This document shows positions 6,281 to 14,639 of a DNA stretch of 41,469 nucleotides, in pieces; positions within the stretch are counted from its first letter, which is position 1, and each line of letters opens with the position of its first letter. Both the position numbers and the translations under genes were made by a program. Below the pieces are notes generated by a model. The model was not told the DNA's origin and made no database searches. It was given only the letters and a program-made list of their open reading frames with translations. This DNA comes from a virus, in the IMG/VR virus record IMGVR_UViG_3300004457_000033, positions 1 to 41,469 of that record. One strand, 5' to 3'.

Positions 6281-7732
6281 ATGGAGTTAACTAGAGAACA
6301 GAGTGAAATCTGCGAGTCAGAGGGTAATATTATTGTAGATGCTGTTAGCGGAAGTGGTAAGACCTCTACATTGGTAGAATATGCTAAGAAAAGACCAGAT
6401 AAAAAATTTCTTTATTTATGTTTTAATAGGTCTGTTAGAGACAGTGCCGAGTCTAAATTTCCAGAAAATGTAGAAATTAAAAATACACACTCGCTGGCTT
6501 ATCGCTGGACAAACGCTTATCAATGGGAATTGGCAAAATCTTTTGATGTCTTTGACGTTATTAATATATTAAAAATCAAAAAGAAAAAAGGGGTTGAAAA
6601 TTTCGATGCGAAAATAGCAGGACACATTTTAACTTGTTTAAATTCTTATACCAATTCAGGTGTTTTGAATATAGACGATTTTGACTATTTAAGTTATTCC
6701 CAGTCAAGTTTTTCTCATGAAAATTTAGAACAAATTCAAAATGGCTTTAAAAACATCTATGGCAAAATGGAGGATGGAGAAATCCCCATTATCCATAATT
6801 TTTATCTGAAAGAATTTCAGAAGATGGAGCCAAACCTAGATTACGATTATATTCTTCTAGACGAATCACAAGATACAAATCCCTGCGTAATTGATATATT
6901 CTCAAAACAGAGCACAAATAAAATAGTAGTTGGAGATGCGTTTCAGGCAATTTACTCTTGGATTGGTGCTGAAAATGCTCTACTAAGATTCAACGAAACA
7001 GATAATTATCAAAACCATAAACTTACAAATTCTTTCCGTTTTAGACAAGACTTAGCTAATCTTGCAATGCAAGTTATTCAGCTCAAGAAGCACATTGGAA
7101 TCGACGTTGATGACTTTAAAATAACTGGTATAGGAAATTGTAACAAGTTAGATAGTCATGCTTATATTGCCCGCTCGAATGTAAACCTGATAATAAAAGC
7201 CGCTGATGTAGTTTCTCAAACTAGGGATTCCATACACTTTGAGGGAAATATCAATAATTATATCTTTGCCGATGGAGTTGGTATATATGATGTCTTTAAT
7301 TTGTGGTCTGGAAACAAAGGTAAACTTCGTAATAAATTCCTTCAAAAGTTTGATTCTTATGAGGAATATAGAGACTTTCTTTCTGAAATTGGCAATAATG
7401 ATCAAGAAATTTTATGCTCTTTAGTAGAAAAATACAAAAGGAATGTTTTTAAAGTTATTGAAGAAATAAGAAAAAGAAATATTAATAAAGAAGAAGCCGA
7501 TATCGTGCTTTCTACAACTCATAAAGCCAAGGGGCTAGAATACAATACCGTCGAGCTTGCAAACGATTTTATAACGGAGAATACCATTATTGAATCAGAA
7601 ATCGATGATTACCCTCGATTATCTGAGGAAATCAACGCACTTTACGTTGCGACAACAAGAACTCAAAATAAAATTGATTTTCCCTTCCATTATCTAGAAG
7701 ATTATGCATCACTAAACAAGAGCAAATTATAA
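6281..7732 (+). CDS. UvrD/Rep-like superfamily 1 DNA helicase
   Basis: An ATP-dependent DNA-unwinding enzyme for recombination, repair or replication. SF1A motifs appear in order: Q-motif TREQSEI at residue 4, Walker A AVSGSGKTSTL (21-31), motif Ia YLCFNRSVRDSA, TxH at KNTHSLAYRW, Walker B LLDESQDTNP (about 192), motif III VVGDAFQAIYSWIGA, motif IV NSFRF, motif V STTHKAKGLEY and motif VI ALYVATTRTQNKI near the C-terminus. At 483 residues it is much shorter than bacterial UvrD (about 720), so the 1B/2B insertions are reduced, as in compact phage and F-box-type helicases. It ends immediately before the ATG of the glycosyltransferase gene, so both are likely co-transcribed. Confidence 0.92.
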   Translation: MELTREQSEICESEGNIIVDAVSGSGKTSTLVEYAKKRPDKKFLYLCFNRSVRDSAESKFPENVEIKNTHSLAYRWTNAYQWELAKSFDVFDVINILKIKKKKGVENFDAKIAGHILTCLNSYTNSGVLNIDDFDYLSYSQSSFSHENLEQIQNGFKNIYGKMEDGEIPIIHNFYLKEFQKMEPNLDYDYILLDESQDTNPCVIDIFSKQSTNKIVVGDAFQAIYSWIGAENALLRFNETDNYQNHKLTNSFRFRQDLANLAMQVIQLKKHIGIDVDDFKITGIGNCNKLDSHAYIARSNVNLIIKAADVVSQTRDSIHFEGNINNYIFADGVGIYDVFNLWSGNKGKLRNKFLQKFDSYEEYRDFLSEIGNNDQEILCSLVEKYKRNVFKVIEEIRKRNINKEEADIVLSTTHKAKGLEYNTVELANDFITENTIIESEIDDYPRLSEEINALYVATTRTQNKIDFPFHYLEDYASLNKSKL

Positions 7733-8530
7733 ATGAGTAAAATATCACTAGCTACATCCGCATTCAATATCGTCAAAAATGACTTCGACATTGAGGACGC
7801 AATTAAAAACTGGTCTCACTACGTTGACGAAATAGTTATTGCTACGATTCCGAGTGAAGATAATACGGAAGAAGTCTTGGATCAAATCAAAAATCAGTCT
7901 GAAGTTAAAATCAAAATTATTAAGCTTGATGATTCCACAGACGTTATTGGATGGGATGGAAGAATTAAAAATGCGGCACATCAAGGAGCAACTCATGACA
8001 TTGTTGTTCAAATTGATCTTGATGAAAGAATGGGTGGAAAAGTAGATGTATGGAAGGGTGCGGCTGAGACATTGATGAGATCAAAAGAAAACGTTAAGGC
8101 TTTAATGATTCCATCGGTCAACCTATTTGGGGGTTATTATACTTATTCTGATATCGGTAAAAAATGGTATATGTGCCTGAAGGAGGGAGTGCAAAGGGGT
8201 ATTGTTAATTTTGCTAAAACAGAAGAGGGATTCGACAGAACAAAATCTGACTCAACCGAAGCTATTGATAAAGACGGCAACCTCGTTCCTTCGGCTGACC
8301 TTGTTTTATCTACTGGAAAATGGACTGATTTAGAATATTGTAAAAAAAGAATGCCATTTGTCTGGCACTTGGGATATTTATCTCTATCTCGTCGTACAAA
8401 GCTTAATAAGGAATTTTGGAAAGAAAAGTGGGATAGTTACGGAGAAGGGGAGTCAGACGTAATAGTAGATATTGAAAGTTTTGAAAAAAAAGAAGTTTTT
8501 AAACATGGAATAGATATAGATTTTCTTTAA
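7733..8530 (+). CDS. GT-A glycosyltransferase-like protein
   Basis: 265 residues. The start SLATSAFNIVKNDFDIEDAI, the strand WSHYVDEIVIATI followed by DNTEEVLDQI, and the DxD-like IDLDER (residues about 92-97) fit a GT2-type nucleotide-diphospho-sugar transferase. The conserved FVWHLGYLSLSRR segment near the C-terminus is typical of this group of phage and LPS glycosyltransferases. Acceptor and sugar are unknown. It follows the helicase stop directly and opens a sugar-gene run. Confidence 0.75.
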   Translation: MSKISLATSAFNIVKNDFDIEDAIKNWSHYVDEIVIATIPSEDNTEEVLDQIKNQSEVKIKIIKLDDSTDVIGWDGRIKNAAHQGATHDIVVQIDLDERMGGKVDVWKGAAETLMRSKENVKALMIPSVNLFGGYYTYSDIGKKWYMCLKEGVQRGIVNFAKTEEGFDRTKSDSTEAIDKDGNLVPSADLVLSTGKWTDLEYCKKRMPFVWHLGYLSLSRRTKLNKEFWKEKWDSYGEGESDVIVDIESFEKKEVFKHGIDIDFL

Positions 8531-8531
8531 A

Positions 8532-9344
8532 ATGTTACCAGAAAAGAAAAAACTTTTAATAGTATTATGCTCTTGGAATTATCCCAAGATGCTTAAAGCT
8601 TCTATAGACTCTCTTTTAAAAGCTAAAAATTCAATAGACTATGACATTGCAGTTGTTCTCAACGAAGGAGACAAAGAGTCTGTAGATTTTCTAATAGAAA
8701 AAAATATTTATTTCTTTTACTCTCCTAAAAATCATGGGGTATTGGCGATAGATTTTTTGAGTCCTTTAATTTCATTTTATGAATATGTAATAAATACTAA
8801 TGACGATATGATTTTCTTTAAGGGTTTTGCAGAAAATGTAATCGAATTAATGGAAACAGATAATTATTGTTCTGTATCTATTCCTCTAGTTGAAAATTTT
8901 GGAAGCAACAGTACTTTTGTGATTGTAGATAAAACTTTAAAAAGTGTGCTTGACAAGGATTCTGTAGATTTATTTATAGAAAATCATAAAAATGGAAAAT
9001 ACTTTTTTGATCATTTAAAAATTAATTATAATCATCCTATTTGCGTAAGATCTGCTGATTGGTTTGAGGTTGGCGGATATTCACATAATTGGAATGAAAA
9101 TTTTTCTAGTGGATATGTTATGGACGATTTTTTCACGTATAAATTGTTAGTGAAGTATGAGTCCAAAAAGCCCCCAGTATCTTGCAACAAATCTTTTGTT
9201 TTTCATGAATCTTCTGCATCAATGCACAGACTTTCTGATAAAATTAGAAATAATAAAAACAATGTTAATGAATTCATAAAACAAACTGGACTCAGTATAT
9301 CTGATTTTATAGGTAAACTGGGATGTGGTAGAGAAGTAAAGTGA
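8532..9344 (+). CDS. GT2-family glycosyltransferase
   Basis: 270 residues with LLIVLCSWNYPKMLKASIDSL, the typical GT2 N-terminal strand and helix, then the acidic NTNDDMIFF (residues about 94-102) in place of the DxD site, and VRSADWFEVGGYSHNWNENF, the acceptor-side 'GGY/F' segment. It ends with HESSASMHRL. One nucleotide separates it from the previous gene and it overlaps the methyltransferase by 4 nt. The sugar transferred may be the one built by the three enzymes that follow. Confidence 0.8.
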   Translation: MLPEKKKLLIVLCSWNYPKMLKASIDSLLKAKNSIDYDIAVVLNEGDKESVDFLIEKNIYFFYSPKNHGVLAIDFLSPLISFYEYVINTNDDMIFFKGFAENVIELMETDNYCSVSIPLVENFGSNSTFVIVDKTLKSVLDKDSVDLFIENHKNGKYFFDHLKINYNHPICVRSADWFEVGGYSHNWNENFSSGYVMDDFFTYKLLVKYESKKPPVSCNKSFVFHESSASMHRLSDKIRNNKNNVNEFIKQTGLSISDFIGKLGCGREVK

Positions 9345-10501
9345 AAAATATTTTTTTAAAAACAGAGTTACCCTTGGCAGGAAACTTTTTGTCAAAAGAC
9401 AAAATTGGAACAGACACCTCTTACCCCTTTTCCTTGTCCTTTGATGATGAAACTCTTTTGGTAGAAGTGGTTGAGAAGATAGATCCAAATATAATATTTA
9501 AAAATTATTTCTACAAAACTGGATCTATCAAAACTCTATCAAATCACCTAAAAAATACTGCAAAAATTATAAAAAATAGAGATGTGTCTCTTAAAATTTG
9601 CGATATTGGTTGTAATGATTTTACATTTTTAAAAGAATTTGCAGACAGTTCAGAAATTGTTCTGGGAATCGATCCAAGTGATGTTTCAAAAAAATTTAAG
9701 CCAGATAATATAGATCTAGTTAATGATTTTTTCAACTACGATCAGTCTAAAAAAATTAAAGAAAAATATGGTGAGTTTGATATTATTTTCAGCAGTAATA
9801 ATTTCGCCCACATTAATGAGATCGATGATTACGCAAATGGAGTCGCTAACTTAATTAAGGATGACGGAAAAATTGTTATCGAAGTTCATTGGCTCAAAAC
9901 TTTGATTAAAAACTTTCAAATAGGATTCTTATATCATGAGCATGTTTATTATTATTCTCTAAAAGCTTTGAATAATCTTTTATCAAAGAGCGGTTTATAT
10001 GTTAATTCTGTTGATAAAATTGATATTCATGGCGGATCAATAAGGGTGTTCTGTAGTAAGCAAAATTACCAAGACGAGTCTGTTGAAAATATGTTTAAAG
10101 AAGAAGCGGATTTTGGATTGTACTCTTTGGATGTATTTAAAAAATTTTTCAAAAAAATAGAAAAGCTAAAAAAAGAAACTAGAAGCTTTTTTGAATCTAT
10201 TAAAAAAGGGGATAAAAAGGTTTATGGCTATGGTGCGTCTGGACAAGCCAATACCCTTATGACCCTAATGGGTATTAACAGTGAAGATTTGGAATATATA
10301 ATAGATGACTCACCTCTAAAATCAGAAAAGTTTACCCCCAATAATTATATCCAGATTCGTAATGGTAATTTTTTTATTGAAAACCCTCCAGATGTAGTAT
10401 ATATTATGGCCTACACTTTTCAAAAAGAAATAAAACAAAATAACAAATGGTTTAAGGGGGAGTGGGTTCATCCATTTAATTTACACAATGCTTCGAAATA
10501 A
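9341..10501 (+). CDS. SAM-dependent sugar C-methyltransferase
   Basis: 386 residues starting at GTG, overlapping the previous stop (GTGA). The order is that of nucleotide-sugar C-methyltransferases: an N-terminal region like the zinc-binding domain (PLAGNFL, YPFSLSF, IIFKNYFYKTGSIKTLSNH), a SAM-binding core (ICDIGCNDFTFLKEF, near 85), EVHWLKTLIKNFQIGFLYHEH, IHGGSIRVFC, and the C-terminal domain with YGYGASGQANTL (about 297), YIIDDSPLKSEKFTPN and a final WVHPF. Family members methylate 4-keto-6-deoxy sugars at C3. The N-terminal zinc-ligand cysteines are absent, which is unusual. With the two SDR enzymes downstream it suggests a branched deoxy sugar. Confidence 0.85.
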   Translation: MKNIFLKTELPLAGNFLSKDKIGTDTSYPFSLSFDDETLLVEVVEKIDPNIIFKNYFYKTGSIKTLSNHLKNTAKIIKNRDVSLKICDIGCNDFTFLKEFADSSEIVLGIDPSDVSKKFKPDNIDLVNDFFNYDQSKKIKEKYGEFDIIFSSNNFAHINEIDDYANGVANLIKDDGKIVIEVHWLKTLIKNFQIGFLYHEHVYYYSLKALNNLLSKSGLYVNSVDKIDIHGGSIRVFCSKQNYQDESVENMFKEEADFGLYSLDVFKKFFKKIEKLKKETRSFFESIKKGDKKVYGYGASGQANTLMTLMGINSEDLEYIIDDSPLKSEKFTPNNYIQIRNGNFFIENPPDVVYIMAYTFQKEIKQNNKWFKGEWVHPFNLHNASK

Positions 10502-11402
10502 AAATATTTTAATTACAGGTGGTGCCGGTTTTTTAGGAAGAAATATAATCAAGAGGTATTATTCGGACAATCATATAACATGCTACTCAAGAGATGAGTC
10601 AAAGCATTATCTATTGAAAAAGGAGTTTCCAAAAGTTAATTTCATTATAGGTGATATTTATGATTTTGATAGCCTAAACCAAGCGGCAAAGAACAATCAG
10701 ATAGGAATTTTTGCCGCGAGCATGAAGCAAATAGAGGCATGTGAAGAAAACCCACAGCAAGCAGTTAGGACTATCTGTATGGGGGCAATAAATTCAAAAA
10801 AAGTTTGTTTGGATAATCATTTCGAAGCAGGAGCCTTCATATCCTCAGACAAGGCGTGTGCGGCTACAACTATTTATGGTGCTTGCAAGTATGTTGCAGA
10901 ACAATCTTTTTTGAATGACTCAGAAATAAAATTAAACTCTTGCAGATATGGCAACGTTACAAATTCTACTGGATCAATCATACCAATCATAAAGCAATCT
11001 TTAGTAAATAAAAAAGAGATTGAACTGTTCTCAGAAGAAATGACAAGATTTTTAATTTCTCCTAGTCACGCCATAGGCCTTATTGAAGAGTCGTTGACTG
11101 GAGACTTGAATGGGGTTTTTATTCCAAAATTAAAATCAATTAGGATAAAAGATCTTTTAGAAATTTACAAAGAAGAGTTCAATTTAAAATATAGAGTATC
11201 AAATCCTAGGGCAAACGAAAAGATTCATGAATTAATGTTTTCTTCCGAAGAGGCTCCTAGAATAACCGAGAGAGAATCTTTTTTTGTGATATCAAAAGAC
11301 TCAACTGAGTCAGGAATAAGAAAACAGTATTCTAGCGAAGATAGTGTAATGGAAAAAGAAGAGTTGTATAGAGAATTAAAATCAAATGGATTTTTCTTAT
11401 AA
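10488..11402 (+). CDS. NAD-dependent nucleotide-sugar dehydratase/epimerase (PseB/CapD-like SDR)
   Basis: 304 residues. GGAGFLGRN near the N-terminus binds NAD(P) (GxxGxxG). The segment IFAASMKQIEACEENPQQAV, then FISSDKACAATTIYGACKYVAE, has the SDKA...YxxxK arrangement of UDP-GlcNAc 4,6-dehydratases and CapD/FlaA1-type enzymes. RYGNVTNSTGSIIPIIKQ and TRFLISPSHAIGLIEES complete the pattern. It probably makes a 4-keto-6-deoxy sugar nucleotide that is methylated by the preceding enzyme and reduced by the next. The ATG overlaps the previous gene by 14 nt. Substrate is not predictable from sequence alone. Confidence 0.85.
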   Translation: MLRNKNILITGGAGFLGRNIIKRYYSDNHITCYSRDESKHYLLKKEFPKVNFIIGDIYDFDSLNQAAKNNQIGIFAASMKQIEACEENPQQAVRTICMGAINSKKVCLDNHFEAGAFISSDKACAATTIYGACKYVAEQSFLNDSEIKLNSCRYGNVTNSTGSIIPIIKQSLVNKKEIELFSEEMTRFLISPSHAIGLIEESLTGDLNGVFIPKLKSIRIKDLLEIYKEEFNLKYRVSNPRANEKIHELMFSSEEAPRITERESFFVISKDSTESGIRKQYSSEDSVMEKEELYRELKSNGFFL

Positions 11403-12081
11403 AATTTTAATTTATGGGCATAAGGGCTATTTGGGTAGTAAACTTTTTCAAAAAATGAAAAAAACTGGCTTCAATGTTTTTAAAACTAATATAAGATATC
11501 CAGATGAAAATCTTTCTACTTTTCTGGATGCAGAAAAGTTTGATATTATTATAAACTGTGCCTGTAAAAAAGATAAAGAACTAAAATTATCTAATATAGA
11601 TTTGCCCATATTTCTGGTTAAAAAGTGTAAGCAGTTTATTCATTTTTGTACAGATGACGTTTATAGTGGCGAGATCGGTAATTATAATAAGAAATCCGAA
11701 CATGACCCAGTCTCTAGTTATGGAACTTCAAAATCGATTATCGCCAAAGCTCTTTCAGACTATAATAATTCTCATATAATAAGAACCTCTTTTGTAGGAA
11801 AACATCCAGAGTGCTCTATGTGGAAAGGAATATCTCAAGGAAATTTTAGCGGATGGGATAATTATTACTGGAGCGGTGTATTGATTGAAGACCTCATAGC
11901 AGAAATATGTAGTAATCTTGCATATATACTGTCTTGTGGTTTGATTTTAATAGGTGGCAATCGCCAAAGCAAATACGAAGTAGCCCTAAAACTTTCTGAA
12001 AACAAATTTCCAATTAAAAGAAAAATTCTTCCAAAAACCATAGATAAGAGTTACTCTAGCGACATCTATCTTCCGTTTTAA
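11386..12081 (+). CDS. RmlD-like sugar-nucleotide 4-ketoreductase
   Basis: 231 residues. It has ILIYGHKGYLGSKLF (GxxGxxG), INCACKKDKELK, FIHFCTDDVYSG and YGTSKSIIAKAL (YxxxK), then IIRTSFVG: the layout of dTDP-4-dehydrorhamnose reductases. It is shorter than RmlD (about 290-300), missing part of the C-terminal substrate domain. It overlaps the preceding dehydratase by 17 nt, so it likely reduces that pathway's 4-keto intermediate. Other 4-reductases or epimerases of the same SDR group are possible. Confidence 0.78.
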   Translation: MDFSYKILIYGHKGYLGSKLFQKMKKTGFNVFKTNIRYPDENLSTFLDAEKFDIIINCACKKDKELKLSNIDLPIFLVKKCKQFIHFCTDDVYSGEIGNYNKKSEHDPVSSYGTSKSIIAKALSDYNNSHIIRTSFVGKHPECSMWKGISQGNFSGWDNYYWSGVLIEDLIAEICSNLAYILSCGLILIGGNRQSKYEVALKLSENKFPIKRKILPKTIDKSYSSDIYLPF

Positions 12082-12096
12082 AATTTAAATAAAAAT

Positions 12097-12852
12097 ATGA
12101 GTAATATAAAAATAGGATTTTTACTTTGTGCATACAATCAAGAAGAGTTTGTTGATGACTGCTTGGAAAATCTTGTCAAATTTTCTAAAAATGGTGGACA
12201 TCTAATAAGCGCTGTATCCGTTCCTTTTGCCGAATACAAGGGCGTTGAGGTTGATGTAGACTCTACCACTGATATCCTTCGCAAACGCCTTTTATCTGGG
12301 GATATAGACTCTTTAACAGACTCCCCAGCTTACATATCAGAAGCCGATGCTAGAACGAAAGCGCTAAAGCCATTATTAGATTGCGATTTTATTTGGCTAA
12401 TTGATTCAGACGAAATTTATTCTTGTCAACAACTGAATGATATAATGAATTTTGTAAAAAACTCAGAATTTATAGATTGGTTCAGACTGTCTTTTAAAAA
12501 CTATGTAGGAGAAGGCTATCTAAAGGAGCCATTTACTCCTCCCAGGATATTCAATACGAAAACAAAAAACGGCAAACTTTCTCGCTTTTATTACGATAAT
12601 GATGTTATTTATCAGACAAATAATAGCGAAATTAATTATCAGACCATGTCTAGCAAGTTAGTTCCTGCTTCTGTAGCATGGATTGATCACTTTAGTTGGA
12701 CTAGTACCAATAAAAATAAGTTAAAATGTGGTTATCAAAATAAGCACTTTGGACATTGTTCTTACAAATGGGAGGACGGCAAAGGAATTGTTTTTGATGA
12801 CGATTATTACAAAAAAACAGGAGAAATAAAACCAGAAATTATATATGAATAA
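12097..12852 (+). CDS. Glycosyltransferase-like protein (GT-A type)
   Basis: 251 residues. The N-terminus IGFLLCAYNQEEFVDDCLENL is the classic GT2 start, and FIWLIDSDEIYSCQQLNDIM (residues about 98-118) carries a DSDE metal site. The middle has RLSFKNYVGEGYLKEPFTPPR and the end IDHFSWTSTNKNKLKCGYQNK. It closes the sugar operon after a 15-nt gap and overlaps the small gene at 12845 by 8 nt. It may attach the modified sugar to a phage or host target. Confidence 0.75.
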   Translation: MSNIKIGFLLCAYNQEEFVDDCLENLVKFSKNGGHLISAVSVPFAEYKGVEVDVDSTTDILRKRLLSGDIDSLTDSPAYISEADARTKALKPLLDCDFIWLIDSDEIYSCQQLNDIMNFVKNSEFIDWFRLSFKNYVGEGYLKEPFTPPRIFNTKTKNGKLSRFYYDNDVIYQTNNSEINYQTMSSKLVPASVAWIDHFSWTSTNKNKLKCGYQNKHFGHCSYKWEDGKGIVFDDDYYKKTGEIKPEIIYE

Positions 12853-13033
12853 AAAAATGATAGAAGTGCAGGTAAACGAAAAAATTGAAGAAAGACCGAT
12901 TGATTATTCGGTATATCGAGGTAAAGACGAGGATGGTCATGCAAAATTCGTTGATTATCCAGTTTTGGGGTCGAAAGAGCATCTTTATGAAAACGAGCAC
13001 GGCATTAAGGTTTTTACTTCTAGTGTCGGATAA
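12845..13033 (+). CDS. Small hypothetical protein
   Basis: 62 residues, starting MNKKMIEVQVNEKIEERPID, with DYSVYRGKDEDGHAKFVDYP: beta-rich and charged. The ATG overlaps the glycosyltransferase stop region by 8 nt (translational coupling). No family recognised; it ends the sugar operon. Confidence 0.6.
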   Translation: MNKKMIEVQVNEKIEERPIDYSVYRGKDEDGHAKFVDYPVLGSKEHLYENEHGIKVFTSSVG

Positions 13034-13074
13034 TATAAGATAAAATATTTTTTACAGATCTCCTTCTCTAAGTG

Positions 13075-13080
13075 TAATAC
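13075..13080 (+). promoter_or_regulatory. Putative -10 box, five bases before ATG
   Basis: TAATAC followed by 5 nt and ATG at 13086. The sequence CTTCTCTA-AGTGTAATAC is the same as at 23101-23130 except that 12 bp between CTTCTCTA and AGTGTAATAC are missing here. The spacing therefore does not fit a TTCTCT -35; TTACAG at 13052-13057 is a weak alternative at 17 bp. Confidence 0.4.
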
Positions 13081-13085
13081 TTAGT

Positions 13086-13493
13086 ATGAAGATTCATTCA
13101 AAAGTTTTATTAATGGCGATATTACTGCTGTTAATATATTGGTTGCTATCGTATCATAATAATGATCACGATAATGACTTGAATTACTATACCACTACTG
13201 GAGAAAGTAATGGAAACTTTTTTGGCGAAAAGGTTTTCGTAAAAGAGGTTGACGTAAAAAGCCTCGTTGTGGGCGATTTTATTGTTTTTGAAAAAGACGG
13301 GGACAGGATTTTACATCCAATTACCAATATTATTAGAATACAAAATAAAATCGTAGCTTTTGAAACAAAGGGTCTAAAAAATGAAATAAAAGACTCAATA
13401 GTCATGCCTAATCAGATCATTGGAAGGGCCTATAGGGTCTTGGATAATGGTCTAATAGAAAAAGACACAAAATCTCCAAAATCTCTACACTAA
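13086..13493 (+). CDS. Membrane protein with degenerate signal-peptidase-I-like domain
   Basis: 135 residues with one N-terminal membrane segment (VLLMAILLLLIYWLLS, residues 7-22), then a periplasmic or external domain. The parts VFVKEVDVKSLVVGDFIVF (50-68), ILHPITNII (75-83), FETKGLKNEIKDS and IIGRAYRVL follow the layout of type I signal peptidases (GDIVVF, LHRI, TKGDNN..D, GK). The catalytic SMxP is replaced by GESNGN (Ser41 without the Met), KGDNN by KGLKN, and LHRI by LHPI, so activity is doubtful. A better-preserved relative is encoded at 28878. Role unknown; possibilities include regulation of the host peptidase. Confidence 0.6.
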   Translation: MKIHSKVLLMAILLLLIYWLLSYHNNDHDNDLNYYTTTGESNGNFFGEKVFVKEVDVKSLVVGDFIVFEKDGDRILHPITNIIRIQNKIVAFETKGLKNEIKDSIVMPNQIIGRAYRVLDNGLIEKDTKSPKSLH

Positions 13494-13497
13494 AATA

Positions 13498-13525
13498 TTG
13501 ACTTTGTCATTAGTTGTGTTATACT
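13498..13525 (+). promoter_or_regulatory. Promoter for the ribonucleotide reductase genes
   Basis: TTGACT (13498-13503), 16-bp spacer, TATACT (13520-13525). The leader to ATG at 13566 is about 33 nt, A-rich with AACAAAAAAATG and no Shine-Dalgarno site. This is the long-leader type rather than the leaderless type. Confidence 0.65.
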
Positions 13526-13565
13526 TTTTTAAGGCTTAACAAAAAAATGTAATATTAGCTTACCT

Positions 13566-14546
13566 ATGAATAATAAAACAATTTTCGAAGAACAAATTAG
13601 CAGAAAACCAAATCAGTACCCTTGGACTGATAAGTTTATTGATGTCATGCACGATGGACACTGGACTCACAGAGAATTCAATTTCTCGTCAGACATTCAA
13701 GATTTCAAAACTAAATTAACTGATCAAGAAAAACAGATCATAATCAGAGCTTTATCAGCTATTGGTCAGATAGAAATAGCGGTCAAAACTTTTTGGGCCA
13801 AATTAGGAGACAATCTTCCTCATCCATCAATTCAAGATATGGGCTATGTTATGGCTAATATTGAGGTTATCCACAACGACGGTTATGAAAGGCTTTTAGA
13901 TGTTCTAGATATGCAAGAAGTTTTTGAAGAAAACTTAAAGCTAGAATGGATACAAGGGAGGGTAAAATATCTTAAAAAATATACTCACAGATATTACAAA
14001 GATAGCAAGAAGCAGTTTGTTTACGCTCTAATTCTTTTTACACTGTTTGTTGAAAATGTCAGTCTTTTCAGTCAATTTTACATCATCAACTGGTTTGGTC
14101 GAAAAAATTATCTAAAAGATACCAGACAGATGACGGCATATACAGTATTGGAAGAAGATATTCATTCAAAAGTTGGGATCAAGTTGGTAAATACTATTCG
14201 TGATGAGATGCCAGAACTCTTTGATGATGAGCTTGAAGAAAGAATATTACAGGAAGCTGAAGAAGCATTCAAATGTGAATCAAAAATTGTAGACTGGATG
14301 GTAAACGGGATTGACGAAGAGAGCTTATCTGCACCACTCTTAAAAGAGTTTATCAAAGCAAGGATTAATGATTCCCTAGAGCAAATTGGATATAAAAAGA
14401 AATTTGAAGTTGACGAAGAATTACTTGAAAAAACCACTTGGTTTGATGAAGAAGTATTAGGAAACGCAATGACCGACTTTTTTAATTCTAGACCAGTTGA
14501 ATACGCCAAGAACAATAAAAGTTTCGACGAAGGAGATTTGTTTTAA
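13566..14546 (+). CDS. nrdB: Class I ribonucleotide reductase beta subunit
   Basis: Radical-generating subunit that activates the alpha subunit for reduction of ribonucleotides. In 326 residues (normal is 320-375) the di-metal ligands can be placed: Glu70 in GQIEIAVKTFW, Glu100 and His103 in NIEVIHNDGYERL, Glu in LFVENVSLFSQFY, and Glu/His in LEEDIHSKVG. Tyr107, four residues after His103, is the tyrosyl-radical position, so this should be a tyrosyl-radical enzyme. The C-terminus ends NNKSFDEGDLF, a tail of the sort that docks on the alpha subunit. The gene precedes nrdA, the reverse of the common A-B order, with a 93-nt gap and no other gene between. Confidence 0.95.
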   Translation: MNNKTIFEEQISRKPNQYPWTDKFIDVMHDGHWTHREFNFSSDIQDFKTKLTDQEKQIIIRALSAIGQIEIAVKTFWAKLGDNLPHPSIQDMGYVMANIEVIHNDGYERLLDVLDMQEVFEENLKLEWIQGRVKYLKKYTHRYYKDSKKQFVYALILFTLFVENVSLFSQFYIINWFGRKNYLKDTRQMTAYTVLEEDIHSKVGIKLVNTIRDEMPELFDDELEERILQEAEEAFKCESKIVDWMVNGIDEESLSAPLLKEFIKARINDSLEQIGYKKKFEVDEELLEKTTWFDEEVLGNAMTDFFNSRPVEYAKNNKSFDEGDLF

Positions 14547-14639
14547 AAAAAACAAGCTATGGAAATACATTTATGAGGATTTAATAAGGAAATTCTCGAA
14601 AATTAAAATACAAAAAAAAGATAAAAAGATAATCAAACT

